A stretch of DNA of 64,000 bases from Tolypeutes matacus (Eukaryota > Chordata > Mammalia > Cingulata > Chlamyphoridae). The stretch spans positions 36,521,427-36,585,426 of the forward strand of contig JAKSZT010054334.1 of assembly GCA_026826555.1 (NCBI GenBank), read 5' to 3'. A program made the position numbers and the translations under genes. The notes beneath the pieces were generated by a model, which was not told where the DNA came from, ran no database searches, and saw nothing but the letters and a program-made list of their open reading frames with translations. Shown here in pieces: positions 45,830 through 57,496 of this stretch. Each line of letters opens with the position of its first letter. Position 1 is the stretch's first letter.

Positions 45830-46465
45830 TTTGTAATCAGGGATCCTCTTATATAAAATTTTCTTTTGAGGGGTAAATGTCGCTAAAGGAAACAAAAAAA
45901 TGGTTTTATTGATATAGCAAAGTACATTCTAAATTTAAGAATCTTCTGTAAGACAGGAACACCTATAAAGAATACATGTGAGTGAAGCTACTACTTCCTG
46001 CCCCAGAATCTGTTCACACTACACCTTCAACCCAAGAGCACAAAGAAATGCCAGTCCCAAGTACAACTAAGAGAGCAGGAGAAAACGTGTGAAGAAAAGG
46101 TAAGATTGGGCAAAGAGAAAAACTGACTGACAATACCTTTGAACTAACGTCACTGCTGATTCTAATTGCATCTATGGAGCTGGGATAGCACTATACTTAG
46201 GAAAGGAAGCATGACCCTAGAGAAACAGTTCCTTGTGGCCCAGGACAATTTTCAGTGAGGGGCACATCTGTGAATACTCAGCTGCTGATTTTCCCAGCTG
46301 CTGGGGGTGGGGAGTTGGTCCTAAGGAGGCCATCCAGGTAGATCATTGCGTTATCCACGACAGTAAACTCTCAAAGGAAAATGTTTCACATTTCTTGTTA
46401 AGTTTATATATTGACGTTATTACTTTGTTTGCTATTATTTCATCCATTATATTTTCTATATAGTT
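45830..46465. other. Unassigned DNA
   Basis: The 76-codon frame at 46233-46463 has no domain. Nothing further is recognised. Confidence 0.45.
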
Positions 46466-46469
46466 TTTT

Positions 46470-46795
46470 AAACGAATCAATTTTATTGAAACATATTAAT
46501 AAAGCATACAATTTATCCAAAGTGTACAATCAATGGTATTTGGTATAATCATAGTTGTGTGTTCATCACCCCAATTATTAGAGCATTTTCATTATTTCAA
46601 TAAAAATAATAATAAACAAAAAAAGAGACAAACAAGACGATTCCTGACCTCTCGATCTCTCTGCTTCCCCTGCTGTACATAGCTGCTATTTCTGGCTATT
46701 CTTGCACAATTATTTATTTGTTTATTAAGAAGTTTTATTGAGATATATTCACATGCCATATGAACTATCCAAAGTATATAATCAATGGCTTTTTT
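46470..46795 (-). mobile_element. L1 3'-UTR-like fragments, antisense, two in tandem
   Basis: TTTTATTGAAACATATTAAT, then CAAAGTGTACAATCAATGG and TTGTGTGTTCATCACCCCAA, make the first copy (to about 46625). A second start, TTTTATTGAGATATATTCAC, then CAAAGTATATAATCAATGG, begins near 46733. Both are antisense L1 3'-UTR type. Confidence 0.62.
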
Positions 46796-46799
46796 TAAA

Positions 46800-48018
46800 G
46801 CTGTTAAAAAGTCCTTTATTGTAATATTGTAAAATAAATAGAAATACAGATTGAGAGAAATTACAAATTTTAAACGAAAGTGCAAAGCCAGGTTAAATTT
46901 AATATAAGCAATTATTTTAAATAAATAGACTGCATAGCAAATTATTGATTTTTGTATAAGTATGTAACCAATCACCTTAACTATCTTTCTGTTTTACTAG
47001 CTGAGGTTTTCTGATATATGAATATCCATATGCAAATCTAATCTACCCTTGACTTAAAATAGTAATTTGTTCCTGGGAGTAAAGAACAATTAAACAAAAA
47101 ACAGAAAAACAAAAACAGCTAGGTTAATTCTCAGCATTAGAACAATAAGCATCAGGGATGTTAGTTGCTTACACTTTCTTCTGTAGTTAACAAAGCAGTC
47201 CTGTGATAGTGAATGTAATTGAAACGTTAATGCAAAAAATACACAAGAAAGTACAGATAAGATAAATCAATATTAACAAAGCAAACGATGCATGAAATTG
47301 CAACTACTATACACTGACAAAGCATGAGTTTTCTGAAAGAAGACCTTAATACTGCAGTGCCAACTCTTCACCTAACACCACAGGGACTTGGCTGCTCCTG
47401 TCTCTGCACTCAGTACTTCTCCAGCCCTGGGAAATCAGCTCAATCATGCAAAGAAATGTCTCTCTGGGAAGTAACTCCTTCTAATGCCAAATACTTGTAA
47501 ACCAAATGGGCTTTTTCAGGTTATATCTATTTTGATTAGTTCTTCATCCTTCTCCATGTTCATGCCATTTTAAATTTTGTAGAAGAGAACTGGCTGAAAC
47601 TTCTACAATGTTAACTAACAATAGTAGTTTCCACTTTATCTTCTTCCTTATATTCATGAGAAGTTCATGTATTTCATCATTAATTATGATGATAATTTTT
47701 TCCCTCCTTCTTATTCTTTCTCTACTCATGCACAGATAAAAAGATAGAAATAGAGACTGAGATATATAAAAAGTGATAAAAATAATTGTGTTGAGAGTAT
47801 TCAATTTCTCATTACTTTCTAAAGTAATTCAATATTCTTACATTTATTTTTTCTCTTGCTTGCAGAAGTTATTTATTGTATCATTCCTTTTTATTTTCTG
47901 AAGTGTTTGTTTGTTTCCCTGGGGTTATTTCTCAAGGACCCATGGACACTAAAATCCATTCAAGTTTCCATATTTCAACATATCTTCTGTGACTTTTTAA
48001 TGTACATGAAACTTTGGC
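46800..48018. other. Unassigned AT-rich DNA
   Basis: A 127-codon minus frame (46975-46592) crosses AT-rich DNA and the L1 fragment, and is not a gene candidate. Nothing else is supported. Confidence 0.45.
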
Positions 48019-48021
48019 TGG

Positions 48022-48462
48022 TGTAATGAGTTGAATAATGACTCCCAAAAAGTTATGTCCAAGTCCTGGAAACTGTGAATGTGAATTTATTTAGAAAAAG
48101 GTTCTTTGCAGAGGTAATTAAATTAAGGATGTGGACATGAGGTCATCGTGGATTATCTTGGCAGGCCTAAATTCAACAAGAGTCCCTGTAAGAGACCCAC
48201 AGAGAGAAGACAGAGAGAAATGACAGGTCATGTGAAAATAGAGGCAGAGATGGAGTGATGCAACCACAAACACAGGAGTTACTGGAGCCACTGGAACTAG
48301 TACAGGCAAGGAAGAATGTTCCCTTTATAGCCTCAAGAGGAGCTTGGCCCTTCCAGCACCTAGATTTCGGATGTTTGGTCTCCAGAGGTGTGAGAAAATA
48401 AATTTCTTTTGTATGCCACTCAATATGTGGCAATTTGTTATGGCAGCACTAGGAAACTAACA
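48022..48462 (+). mobile_element. MLT1-type (MaLR) LTR
   Basis: TGTAATGAGTTGAATAATGA, AAAGGTTCTTTGCAGAGGTA, GGTCTCCAGAGGTGTGAGAA, AAATAAATTTCTTTTGTATG and GCAGCACTAGGAAACTAACA give the full MLT1 order with AATAAA. TG and CA ends are preserved but 5-bp flanks do not match. Confidence 0.9.
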
Positions 48463-48990
48463 TGACTGGAAATGAAATCTGTGTGACTTATTTTCATTTC
48501 CTGAGATTTTTGGAATTTGTGTCACTGTGTTCTGTCATTGATTGCTGCCTGATGAAATATAAATCTAGCCTGAACTTTCAGGATTTAGGTTTTCCTCTGT
48601 GGGTGTTCTTTGGTCTGGATGTTCAGAGATTTTTTATTTATTTTTTTATGAAATCTAACAAATTTTAAAATATCTGTCTTGATAGTGTTCTGTTTGAATC
48701 ATGTTTTCCAAGAGTCAAGCTGTGTCCTTCCAATTTGTATATTCAAGTCTTCCTTGAATTTAAATTTATGTTACATTTTCTTTGGGAGTAACTTTTCTTC
48801 TTTATTTTTAAGTTTTATGTTTTCTATTCTCTTCTTCAGAATAGTAATTATGCCTGTGCAAGATCTCTCTTTTATTCTTTCATGTTCATTATTCACTTTC
48901 TAATTTTTACTATTCTGCTTTCTGTTTCATTTTGGTCACTCTTTGCTCTGCCAGTGCAAATCATCCTGCCTGTATTTTCCCAGTGAGTTC

Positions 48991-49095
48991 TCTCCTTTCC
49001 TTGCCTCCCCTCCCCTCCCCTCTCCTCCCTTCTCCTCCCCTCCACTCCCTTCCCCTTCACTCCCCTCCCTGTATTCTCCCATCCTCTCCTTTCCT
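48991..49095. repeat. CT-rich (CCCCT)n-like tract
   Basis: Near-continuous pyrimidine stretch with CTCCC/CCCCT words. The Pro/Ser/Leu-rich frames across it are artefacts of this composition. Confidence 0.93.
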
Positions 49096-49099
49096 TTGC

Positions 49100-50260
49100 A
49101 TTGCTTTCATATGTTGTCTTTTATTTGGTTTGGTTTTGTTGTCCATTAGCAATGTGAGCTTCATAGCCCAAATAAGGTTTGTTTTTCTGCATGTCTTTGT
49201 TAAGTATTTAAGAGCAAAATTGATATCTTTCTGTTTTGTATCAGTTTTTTAAGCACAGCAGATCTGCTCTGGAGATTTTCAGTACATGGGCCATATTTTA
49301 TATGGATTGTTAGATTTCATGGGCAATGATTTCATAAAAAATTTTGTCTCTTTCACAGTGTTCCCCATGTTTCACAAGGAAAATTTGTCTCTAGAGGTTT
49401 ATTCATTTTTTTATCCTCAAATGATAAAATGTGTCAGCTGTAGGTTTTCTTTCCACCAATGTTTTCCCTCTACCTTGCTCTACTTTTAGTCTGCTTTGTG
49501 CAAAGTTGGTAGGTATATCTGAGAGTCTTCTTGTTCATCATCAAATCCCTTGTTCTTGCCTCTCTGGGATATCAAGCCAAGTCCAGAAAAGCAGGTTCAT
49601 TTCCACATCCAGACCACACACAGAAACTTGGTTGTTGCAATTGTGGCATCATGTGATGCCCTTTATGAAGCCTGTTGCCTAAGTGGAATTCTGCGCTTTG
49701 GTTGCTTCACAAAACAAAAAAAAAGAAAGAGTTTTATATGAAATTTTATATAGAATGTCAATATTGGAATGATATCTTACAGAGGAGAAATGAATCTTTA
49801 GAATAGTGCAAATTTGATTCGAGTTAGAAAATGATAAAGATAGTATCAATTGAAAAATAGGTGATGGAAAAATGTTTTGGTTATTTATTATTTTATTTAT
49901 ATAAGTGGCTTTCGGGTTTTGGGTGAAAAATCTCCCAGTTCCTTGGCTTATAATTCTGGTAAATAAACTGATATATACACCCTAAATATTCATATTGAAC
50001 ACATTCTTACTGGATGTGTTCAAAACTAGATTAGGTGAGAAAATCAATTTGCTATATATTCATTTTTATAGGCAAAGTCTATGAAAGAAGGCTCATAATT
50101 TCCCTCAATTACTGAAGTGCTTGAAAACAAGCATAGTAATGGGCAGCAAGACAAAAACAAACAAACATGTAATTAAAGAGAATCATCAAAGGAGGCTTTA
50201 TTTACAAAGGCAAACAGTTTTAGAATGTATATGAATTTATTTCCCCCTTAAGATGGCTCC
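49100..50260. other. Unassigned DNA
   Basis: T-rich on plus, with decayed L1-antisense flavour between 48470 and 49000 and again near 49400, too weak to call. No gene. Confidence 0.4.
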
Positions 50261-50267
50261 CTTATCT

Positions 50268-50360
50268 GTTTGCTCATTGTTTCTGCTCATTGCTTTTGCT
50301 CATTGTCTGCTCATTGTCTTTTTGTCCATTGTCTGCTCATTGTCTTGCTGTTTGTTTTTT
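50268..50360. repeat. Short tandem array of TGCTCATTGTC units (SINE tail)
   Basis: TGCTCATTG recurs about six times with variable spacers (TTTC, CTTT, TC, TCTTTTTGTC). It directly adjoins the 3' side of the minus-strand SINE, so read on minus it is the SINE's own tail (GACAATGAGCA units). Confidence 0.85.
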
Positions 50361-50441
50361 CTTTAGGAGGCACCAGAAACTGAATCCGGGACCTCCCTTT
50401 TGGGAGGCAGGCACTCAACTGCTCGAGCCACGTCTGCTCCC
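50361..50441 (-). mobile_element. DAS-type SINE with tandem-repeat tail
   Basis: On minus, GGGAGCAGACGTGGCTCGAG begins the head and the B box is TCCCGGATTCAGTTTC-like, ending CCTCCTAAAG. Its tail is the 50268-50360 array, not poly-A. No TSD was found. Confidence 0.85.
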
Positions 50442-50811
50442 AACATTTTAATCACATAAATACCCCAGATTATTTGATGCTACATATTCTCGAAATGAGT
50501 AAATCAAATATGATTTCTAAAATCAAGAAAATCTATAGATATATTTTTAAATGACTGATTAGAGCATCTCCATTTACTTAGATATAAAAGAATCATGAAA
50601 AGTAGGCATGGCACATCTCTATTTTGCAAGTTCATTTGAAATTACCTTTAGTTAACTCTAAATTTTTTGCAATGAGATTTAAGTCTCTAAGGAGAAAGAC
50701 CAGTCTGAGAACCATTAGGACTGAGATAGGTTACCTGTTTAAGTATGCCTGGTTCATGAGGTGAACAAGGCAGTGGAAGAGTATTCCACCAAGGTGTTAG
50801 TATATTTTATT

Positions 50812-51058
50812 AAAAGAGATGTTATAGTATAACAATTAAGATAGACTTAGGTACCAAATTATGGGGTTTACTTCCCTTATCTACCACTCTAGCAGTGAGA
50901 TCAGCAAGATTCCTAAAAGGTGTGTTCCTCAATTTCCTCAGTTGTAAATTGCTATTAATAGTAACTGCTGCCAAGGGTCTGTAGGATTATTAAATAAGCT
51001 AATTCTTGAAATACATAGAACAATGACTCATATACTATAAATACTATACATTTAGTGG
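50812..51058 (+). mobile_element. MIR
   Basis: TCTAGCAGTGAGATCAGCAA, TTCCTCAATTTCCTCAGTTG, AGGATTATTAAATAAGCTAA and AGAACAATGACTCATATACT follow the MIR order. Confidence 0.8.
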
Positions 51059-51059
51059 G

Positions 51060-51545
51060 CATCACCATCACAGAGTCCTCAGGATTGGAGAACGAACTAT
51101 GGACTAAAGTAGACTTACTAGTATTCTACTATAGACTTATTGTGATTCTAGCAATGGAAGAATTATATCATTGATGTGGAGGAGTGGCCACTGGAAAATC
51201 TGAGGACAGGGAGAGGGTAAAACAAGTGTAATATGGGGGCATTTTTGGGACTTGGGAACCATCCTGATTGGCATTACAATGACAATACAGGCTATTATAT
51301 ATCCTGCCATAAACTACAAAGTTGAATGGGAGAGTGTAAACTACAATGTAAACTATAATCCATGCTTACAGGCAATGCTCCAAAATGTGATTATCAATTG
51401 CAATGAATGTTCCTCACTAATGAAGGATGTTGTTAATGTGGGAAAATGTGGGAGTTATGGAGAGTGGGGCACATGGAATCCCCTATATAGTCTATGTAAC
51501 ATTTATGTAATCTAAGTATCTTTTAAAAGATTTAAAAATATATAA
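51060..51545 (+). mobile_element. L1-3'-UTR-like repeat (copy 3 of 4)
   Basis: It begins GTGGGCATCACCATCACAGA, as does the 55-kb copy (GTGGGCATGACCATCCCAGA), and ends at a T/A-rich tail. An 87-codon frame (51252-51515) keeps VNYNVNYNPCLQAMLQNV. No L1 body precedes it; a MIR does. Confidence 0.75.
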
Positions 51546-52099
51546 AAAACATTATACATTTGTTTGCCATTGTCAATATTATTATTAAATTTATGAATAT
51601 ATGTAGTAGTAATAAAATTGATTAGGAAGAAAAATCAGAAATAGAGGTGAAAAAAGGAAGAGAATAACAAGAAATTAAGAAGAAGATTGTGTCAGAGTCT
51701 TGAAGAAAGTGATATTCAGAAATACAATTAGGCTGTGGTCAAAATCAGCTTGTTATGATTCTAAGGAAATGGGCTTATAACTATAAGGTAGGGGTTTGGG
51801 AGAAGTTGACTATAGTTTCTGGAAGGCAAATCAGAAAATGAATTAAGGTCCCATATCTGAAAAAGAGCAATATTGTGTAGGCTAATTCATAGAATCGTGC
51901 GTAAAGAACAATATTTGAAACTCAGTTATTCCAAAAAAGTAGTTTATATCACAGGAAAAATAGACACACACACAAAAAATAAGTATTGGGGCAAAATATC
52001 AGAACAGACTAAAAGAAAGACCTACTTGAGGTTGTGAAACCTAACTTTTTGCCTAAAGCCTTCCAGAATATCTTAAGTGAAATTGAATATAGATCCAGG

Positions 52100-52620
52100 A
52101 TTTGCAAAAAAAGTTCTTTGAGTACGAACTAAATAAGACTGCCTCAGCAGATCTCTCTTCTGTTCTCCAATATTACCCAATAGGCTATCCTCGATCAGCA
52201 CCTCATAGGCTCTCTGGCCTCTGGTTGGGTTCAACAAAAGGGAGCCTCAGAAGAATATTGAAGGAAAGGATCAAATGTAGTCAGGTTATTAATTCATTTG
52301 GATCTTTTCTTGTTGGACCTGTCCAGGATTGTCTGCATCCCTTCAGAGTGTTTGGTCAACTTCCTTTCAAGGTCCTTCAGACTAAACATGGGAACAGAGC
52401 TCCCCTGGTACTAGCCCTGGAATATGTCACCATTCCTGCTAATTTACCAATACACTGTTCATTCATTTATTAACTGGTCTTTTCTGCTTTCTCAATCTCA
52501 GTGTGCCATCTGCTCCCTGCAAGATGCTGACAGATACGAAGACTTCTTCAATTATCAGCCCTGTATATGTACTTATCTGTAGTTATTTTTGTAAACAAAG
52601 AAACAACAAGAAATTAAACT
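52100..52620. mobile_element. Old interspersed repeat, LTR-like, unclassified
   Basis: TAGGCTCTCTGGCCTCTGGT, CATGGGAACAGAGCTCCCCT, TACTAGCCCTGGAATATGTC and AGTGTGCCATCTGCTCCCTG are in the order of an old mammalian repeat I recognise but cannot name. The 123-codon frame (52102-52473) lies wholly inside it and is not a gene. Confidence 0.5.
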
Positions 52621-52635
52621 CAATTGTCTTTTTTT

Positions 52636-52811
52636 CCTTCCTTCCTTCTTTCCTTCCTTCCTTCCTCCTTCTTCCCTCCCTCCCTCCCTCCCTTCCTTCC
52701 TTCCTTCCTTCCTTCCTTCCTTCCTTCCTTCCTTCCTTCCTTCCTTCCTTCCTTCNNNNNNNNNNTTCCTTCCTTCCTTCCTTCCTTCCTTCCTTCCTTC
52801 CTTCCTTCCTT
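52636..52811. repeat. (TTCC)n microsatellite containing an assembly gap
   Basis: A nearly pure CTTC/TTCC array, with ten N at 52756-52765. The true array length is unknown. Long Ser-Phe-Leu-Pro or Lys-Glu-Gly-Arg frames here are microsatellite translation. Confidence 0.97.
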
Positions 52812-52914
52812 CATTCCCTTGCCACACCATGCTATTTCTCTCTTTCTCCCTCTCCTTCCTTTACTCTTCTCACTCCTCTCTCTTTTCTTTCTATATTTTT
52901 CCATTCAAAAAAAT

Positions 52915-53290
52915 ATATTTATAAAGGAATTACTAGATGCCAGACTTTCTAAAAGTGGTCAAAAGAGTAATAGAGGCCAGTTTTGTGTTCATGGAGCTTA
53001 CATTCTAGAATAAGACAGAATATAACCAAATAATTATTTAGTATATATAGAATGATATCTACTTGGGAGAAAAATAAAGCAGGGTAAGGGGATGAATTGG
53101 GGATGTTTAGTCAGTTGAACTATTTCAGAAAGCATTCAGAAAAAGCTGCACTGATAAAGTGACTCTTAAGTCCGGTAGGCATGGAAGTGAGTTGCTGAGG
53201 AGACCTGCACATGCCTGGGAGCAGGGCACTCCAAGCCAAGGGCACAGTGAGAGAGAAGTCCCTGAGATCTGGGTCAAAACAAACAAGGTG
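52915..53290 (-). mobile_element. L2, antisense
   Basis: GTGTTCATGGAGCTTACATT, CTAGAATAAGACAGAATATA, AAAATAAAGCAGGGTAAGGG and GGCACTCCAAGCCAAGGGCA are antisense L2 blocks in order. It lies directly beside the TTCC array. Confidence 0.75.
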
Positions 53291-53660
53291 ATGCCTTTAC
53301 ACCCAATGTGGAATAATTTTACATTAATCCAATGATCTACAGAAATCAGGGTGTTAACAGGAAACAAAATAATAAAGCAAAAATCTTAAGAAAAAATTTT
53401 GCCATTTTATTCTTTAGTAATATTTAGACTTTTTTTTTTTTCAGTGTAACCTTATTTTAAAAATGTATCTGAAATATTTAGTTTCTCTGCTGGCTGATTT
53501 AAAATAAATCAATTTTAGGAACATTAAAACTCAAAGCAAGTAGAGTTGAATTAGAAATATTATTAGAAATATTTTCTAATTTAATAGTTTATATTTAGAA
53601 ATTTCAACTACTTAAATATTTTTTATGTCACGATAAACTTTTCTTTTTTTTGAATCTTTT

Positions 53661-53740
53661 TTAAGAAGGTGCCAGGGATTGAACCGGGGACCTTGCACAT
53701 ACAAAGCAGGTGTTCAACCACTGGGCTACACTAGCACTGC
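53661..53740 (-). mobile_element. DAS-type SINE
   Basis: On minus, GTGTAGCCCAGTGGTTGAAC and then a B-box GGTTCAATCCC precede an A-rich tail. AATCTTTT occurs on both sides (near 53654 and 53746), a possible short TSD. Confidence 0.85.
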
Positions 53741-53744
53741 ATAA

Positions 53745-54480
53745 TAATCTTTTAAAACAATATCTTGCTATACTAAATTATGCCAATCAGCTGGAAATTT
53801 AAAAGTAATTAAATATGCATAGTAATTATTCTACTTTGAATTCATTTAGATAGATACATTATATAAGAACATATATATCTCTAATTTTGATTTTCAGAAT
53901 TCAGTTAGATCATCTTTCTAAGGTGCTTTTATCAAGAATTTCTTTCTCTACTTTGGTAAAATTTATTTTTATTATATGTTTCAAGTAAGAATGCGAACAT
54001 GCAAAATTATCTTTCCATATTGAGAATGCAATTATGACAATTTATTAAGGTTAGAAGAACAATATGAACACTAAGAAGTTCCATCCAAATTAATTACCAT
54101 CTGTAGAGATGTGCTAAATTAATGCCAAATTAACTGCAGATCCAGCTGAAGTCAAATTGATGCTCAAAACCACCCAGTGAACTCCTCTAAGAGCATCCTT
54201 AATAGTACAGATGCTAGTTGCCAAACAATTGGAACATGCTATAGCTCAAAGGATAATTCTCTTTAAAGTGATTTTTCATATTCTACAACTTTAAGGGCAT
54301 TTCCTAGAAAACATTCATTCCCAATTCCTAAGAAATTACTCTGATATTTTTAATGAAACAAAATTTCTATTGAGAATCATCACCATAAATCATATCATTC
54401 AGCTTTAGTTGCAATTCTTTCATTTAAAGAAAAATATTTTAACATTTTAAGAGAAATAATCGAGTCACAGAGGAAGAGTG
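53745..54480. other. Unassigned AT-rich DNA
   Basis: Nothing recognised. Confidence 0.45.
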
Positions 54481-54499
54481 AAGTGAATATGAAAGGATT

Positions 54500-55590
54500 C
54501 TTGACCATTCTACTTCTAATTGTAGTGTGTGTTGAGATTCAGGTTCCAACTAGCACATGGACAGCCCAAAGATTTAAGTCTCTTGGTCATACAACTATCA
54601 ACTCTAGTACTAACTGTGGGTTCAAATAGAGGAGCAGCAGAACCTTGTGTAGGGAAAACACAACTGAGTCCAACTCTGTCACACTGGGGTTTGTAAATTC
54701 CAAAGTAGGGCCCACTGGCAGGGCGCCAAACTCCTAAACTGTTTGTGCTGCCTATAGTGTCTGGATGTCTCCAGAGCCCTCAGGAGTCCAGCTTTTTAAG
54801 GTAATATTTACTTGGGCAGTCAATGAATTCCTGCTGAGAGGTGCATAAGTGTAACCTCTGAAATGACATCCCGACTCACTTTGAAGTCTCTCAGCCATAT
54901 AAACTCATTTGTCTTTACCCTTGCAACACCTACTCTCCAGTTCATTAGACTTATGCAGGATAACTAACAAGGAGATGACAACTGACAACGACCATCTTAA
55001 GGAACAGAGAAAGTCTGCAACTGCAAGCAAGAAAGTCCCATCCATCTGCCCCAATAAATTTAAGCCCCCTCTCAATTCGAGGTGAAGTGGGCATGACCAT
55101 CCCAGAATCCTCAGGACTGGGGAATGGATGATGGACTAGATAGACTTACAGTTGTTCTATTTGTAGATGTATGATCCTAAAAATAGAAGAACTTTTATCA
55201 TTGATGTGGAGGCAGTGGTCCCTGGAGGTTCTGAGGGAGGGAGAGGGAAAAATAGGTGTAATTAGGGGGCATTTTCAGGATTTGGTAATTATCCTGAATG
55301 ACATTGCAATGACAGATACAGGCCGTTGCATATCTTCTAATAACTTGCAAAAATGTACAGGAGAGAGAATAAACTACAATGTAAACTGTAATCATCACTT
55401 GGTAGCAATGCTCCAAGATGTGTTCATCAGGTGTGATAAATGTACCACACTAATGAAGGATGTTTTTGATGTGGGAAAATGTGGGAGGACTAGGGAGCGG
55501 GGCATATGGGAATCCCCTATATTTTTTGTGTAACATTTATATAATCTAAGTTTCTTTTTTTAAAAATTTAAAAAATATTTTAAAAAATTG
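54500..55590 (+). mobile_element. L1-3'-UTR-like repeat, longest copy (copy 4 of 4)
   Basis: The core 55085-55570 is collinear with copies 2 and 3 and carries a 120-codon frame (55171-55533) with NDIAMTDTGRCISSNN and KCTTLMKDVFDVGKCG. Upstream, 54500-55080 (CTCCAGAGCCCTCAGGAGTC, CTCTCAGCCATATAAACTCA, CAAGGAGATGACAACTGACA) probably belongs to the same 3' region. It ends in a T/A-rich tail. Confidence 0.65.
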
Positions 55591-55594
55591 TAGA

Positions 55595-57490
55595 GTGCTG
55601 TTGAAATACTATTTACTAAGACAAGAAATTAGTATTTTATATTCCAGAGAATTTTACAAATTATCTAATAAAGAAACTCTAAGTTGGAGATGCTTTCTGG
55701 CTTATTATTGATGATACCTACTCTTAGATTATAATAAAATATAAATTTGAACTACAGAATCATAACCAACAGGAAACTGGTAGGACATTAGTAAAAATTA
55801 TTATTTCTATATTCTTCTTTTTCTGAGATCCAGTTTGATATAAGTGAATACTGTTGCAATTATTTCCATAAGCTAATGATATCACCACTGCATCCTGCCA
55901 GTCTCTGTACCCACGTCATACACCTACCCCCATATATGTAAATCTAGCACAGTATATTAATTTAAATGTAACTTTCACTGATAATCATCACAGCTTGAAT
56001 CTTAGATTTCTAAATTAATAATATCTAAATTAATGCAAAATTACAAAACTTATTTACACACTTTCAGTCTGTTTTAAACATATTCTATTTTATTATAATT
56101 TTTTCCAGTGTTATCTTAATATGCAGTTACATGAGGTATATGAATTATTGGGGTTTTATGACTCTTTTAGTCTAAATGATGGCTTTCTTAGGCACATCTA
56201 CATTTCTTAAAGCATTGACCTTGGTGTCCTAATTTCTTTTTTTACCAGATGAATATCAACTCCTTTGAAATTGTGAAAGTCATTTGTTGTTATTGTTGTT
56301 TTCATTGGGGTAGTTTTGTCATTGTTATTATGTGTGTGTATGCTCATCATTTTGTTTTTATTATATAAGATTTTCACATCTTTATATAATGGAGAAGAGA
56401 TTAAAAGAAAATTTCTTTAATCTTTGTCATCTTCATTACTACTCCTCAGAGGCAACTAGTTTTATTTATTTCTGTTTTAATATTTTCTAGACATTATCTT
56501 CATATTTCCAAATGATCAGCCTGAATTGCTATCACTTGATTAATTAATTTGATTCATTAAAATTGACCTAATATTAATGCTAGATGAAGAATTAACTATT
56601 ACACTTCCCATGGTTTTCATAAGCCACTCCCCCTTTATGATAATAGCATCACAGTTTATACTACCTTAACTGGTTATTTTTTACCTTTAAATGGTAAGTT
56701 TAAATAAGCATATCATCCTTTATCACCATAGAACATTGTCTACTATCTTTCCTTTGCATAAAAAGATATCAGAATAATTACCATCTTTCTTCCTTTCCTC
56801 CCCAACTTTTCCCTGTCTACATTATTTTAAATGTACGTTAATTTTATCTTTGGTGACAGCATATATTTATTTTTAATCATAATGAAATCTTCTGTGCCTA
56901 GTAATTTTTATCTAAAAGTTGAATATCAATAAATAATTCTTCATCATGTATTTATGTCTATGTAAATACTTTTCTACTGCAGATCTAATTAGTGAGCTTC
57001 TCTGTGTGTTATGCCATCTGCAACTCTAAGGAGAAAGTTCCTGGAAGTAAGGTCAGTAGATTTTCTTTTTAAATCTCACTAATTACTCAGAGTCAGTTTC
57101 ATTTACATTTAATAATGATGTTTTTGTACAGGGTTTTGTTTTGTTATTCCTGGAATTTTTAGTTGCCTTTCAAATTTCCTATTGGAATTCAGAATATATA
57201 TCTTCTTTCTCACGCTTTCAAAACCTCGTTTGGTTTTTAGAATCCATTTTAATCTCCAAAAAGGGTATCCATTTGCCTGTGACTCTTTGCTCTAATTTTG
57301 GCCCAGTTGTCTTTCAGTCTTGCTGTTATTGTTCTTATTCTCACAGAAGAGCTAAATTCAGCATTTCTCATATACCACACATTGTTTATTCTTGGTTTCC
57401 AATACCTAGTTATTTCCTTTGAATGGATTTGTGGGATGTAAAATTTATTCATCTTAGCAGTTCCATAAAGGATGATTTTGTTCTTACATT
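55595..57490. other. Unassigned AT-rich DNA
   Basis: No supported feature. The frames at 57141-57452 have no domains. A decayed L1 origin for 56.9-57.1 kb is possible but unproven. Confidence 0.4.
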
Positions 57491-57496
57491 GATGGA

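Noticed and set aside
46592..46975. 127-codon minus-strand frame
   Set aside because: Rich in Ile/Leu/Tyr/Lys as expected from AT-rich DNA, partly overlaps an L1 fragment, and has no domain.
48932..49252. 106- and 68-codon Pro/Ser-rich frames
   Set aside because: Translations of the CT-rich tract.
50268..50360. Possible CRISPR-like repeat array
   Set aside because: The units are 9-11 bases with irregular short spacers, are SINE-linked, and the genome is mammalian.
52102..52473. 123-codon plus-strand frame
   Set aside because: It lies entirely inside an old interspersed repeat and shows no protein family signature.
52503..53013. Long Ser/Leu/Pro/Phe frames and antisense Lys/Glu/Gly/Arg frames
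   Set aside because: They are translations of the TTCC microsatellite and contain unknown residues from the N gap.
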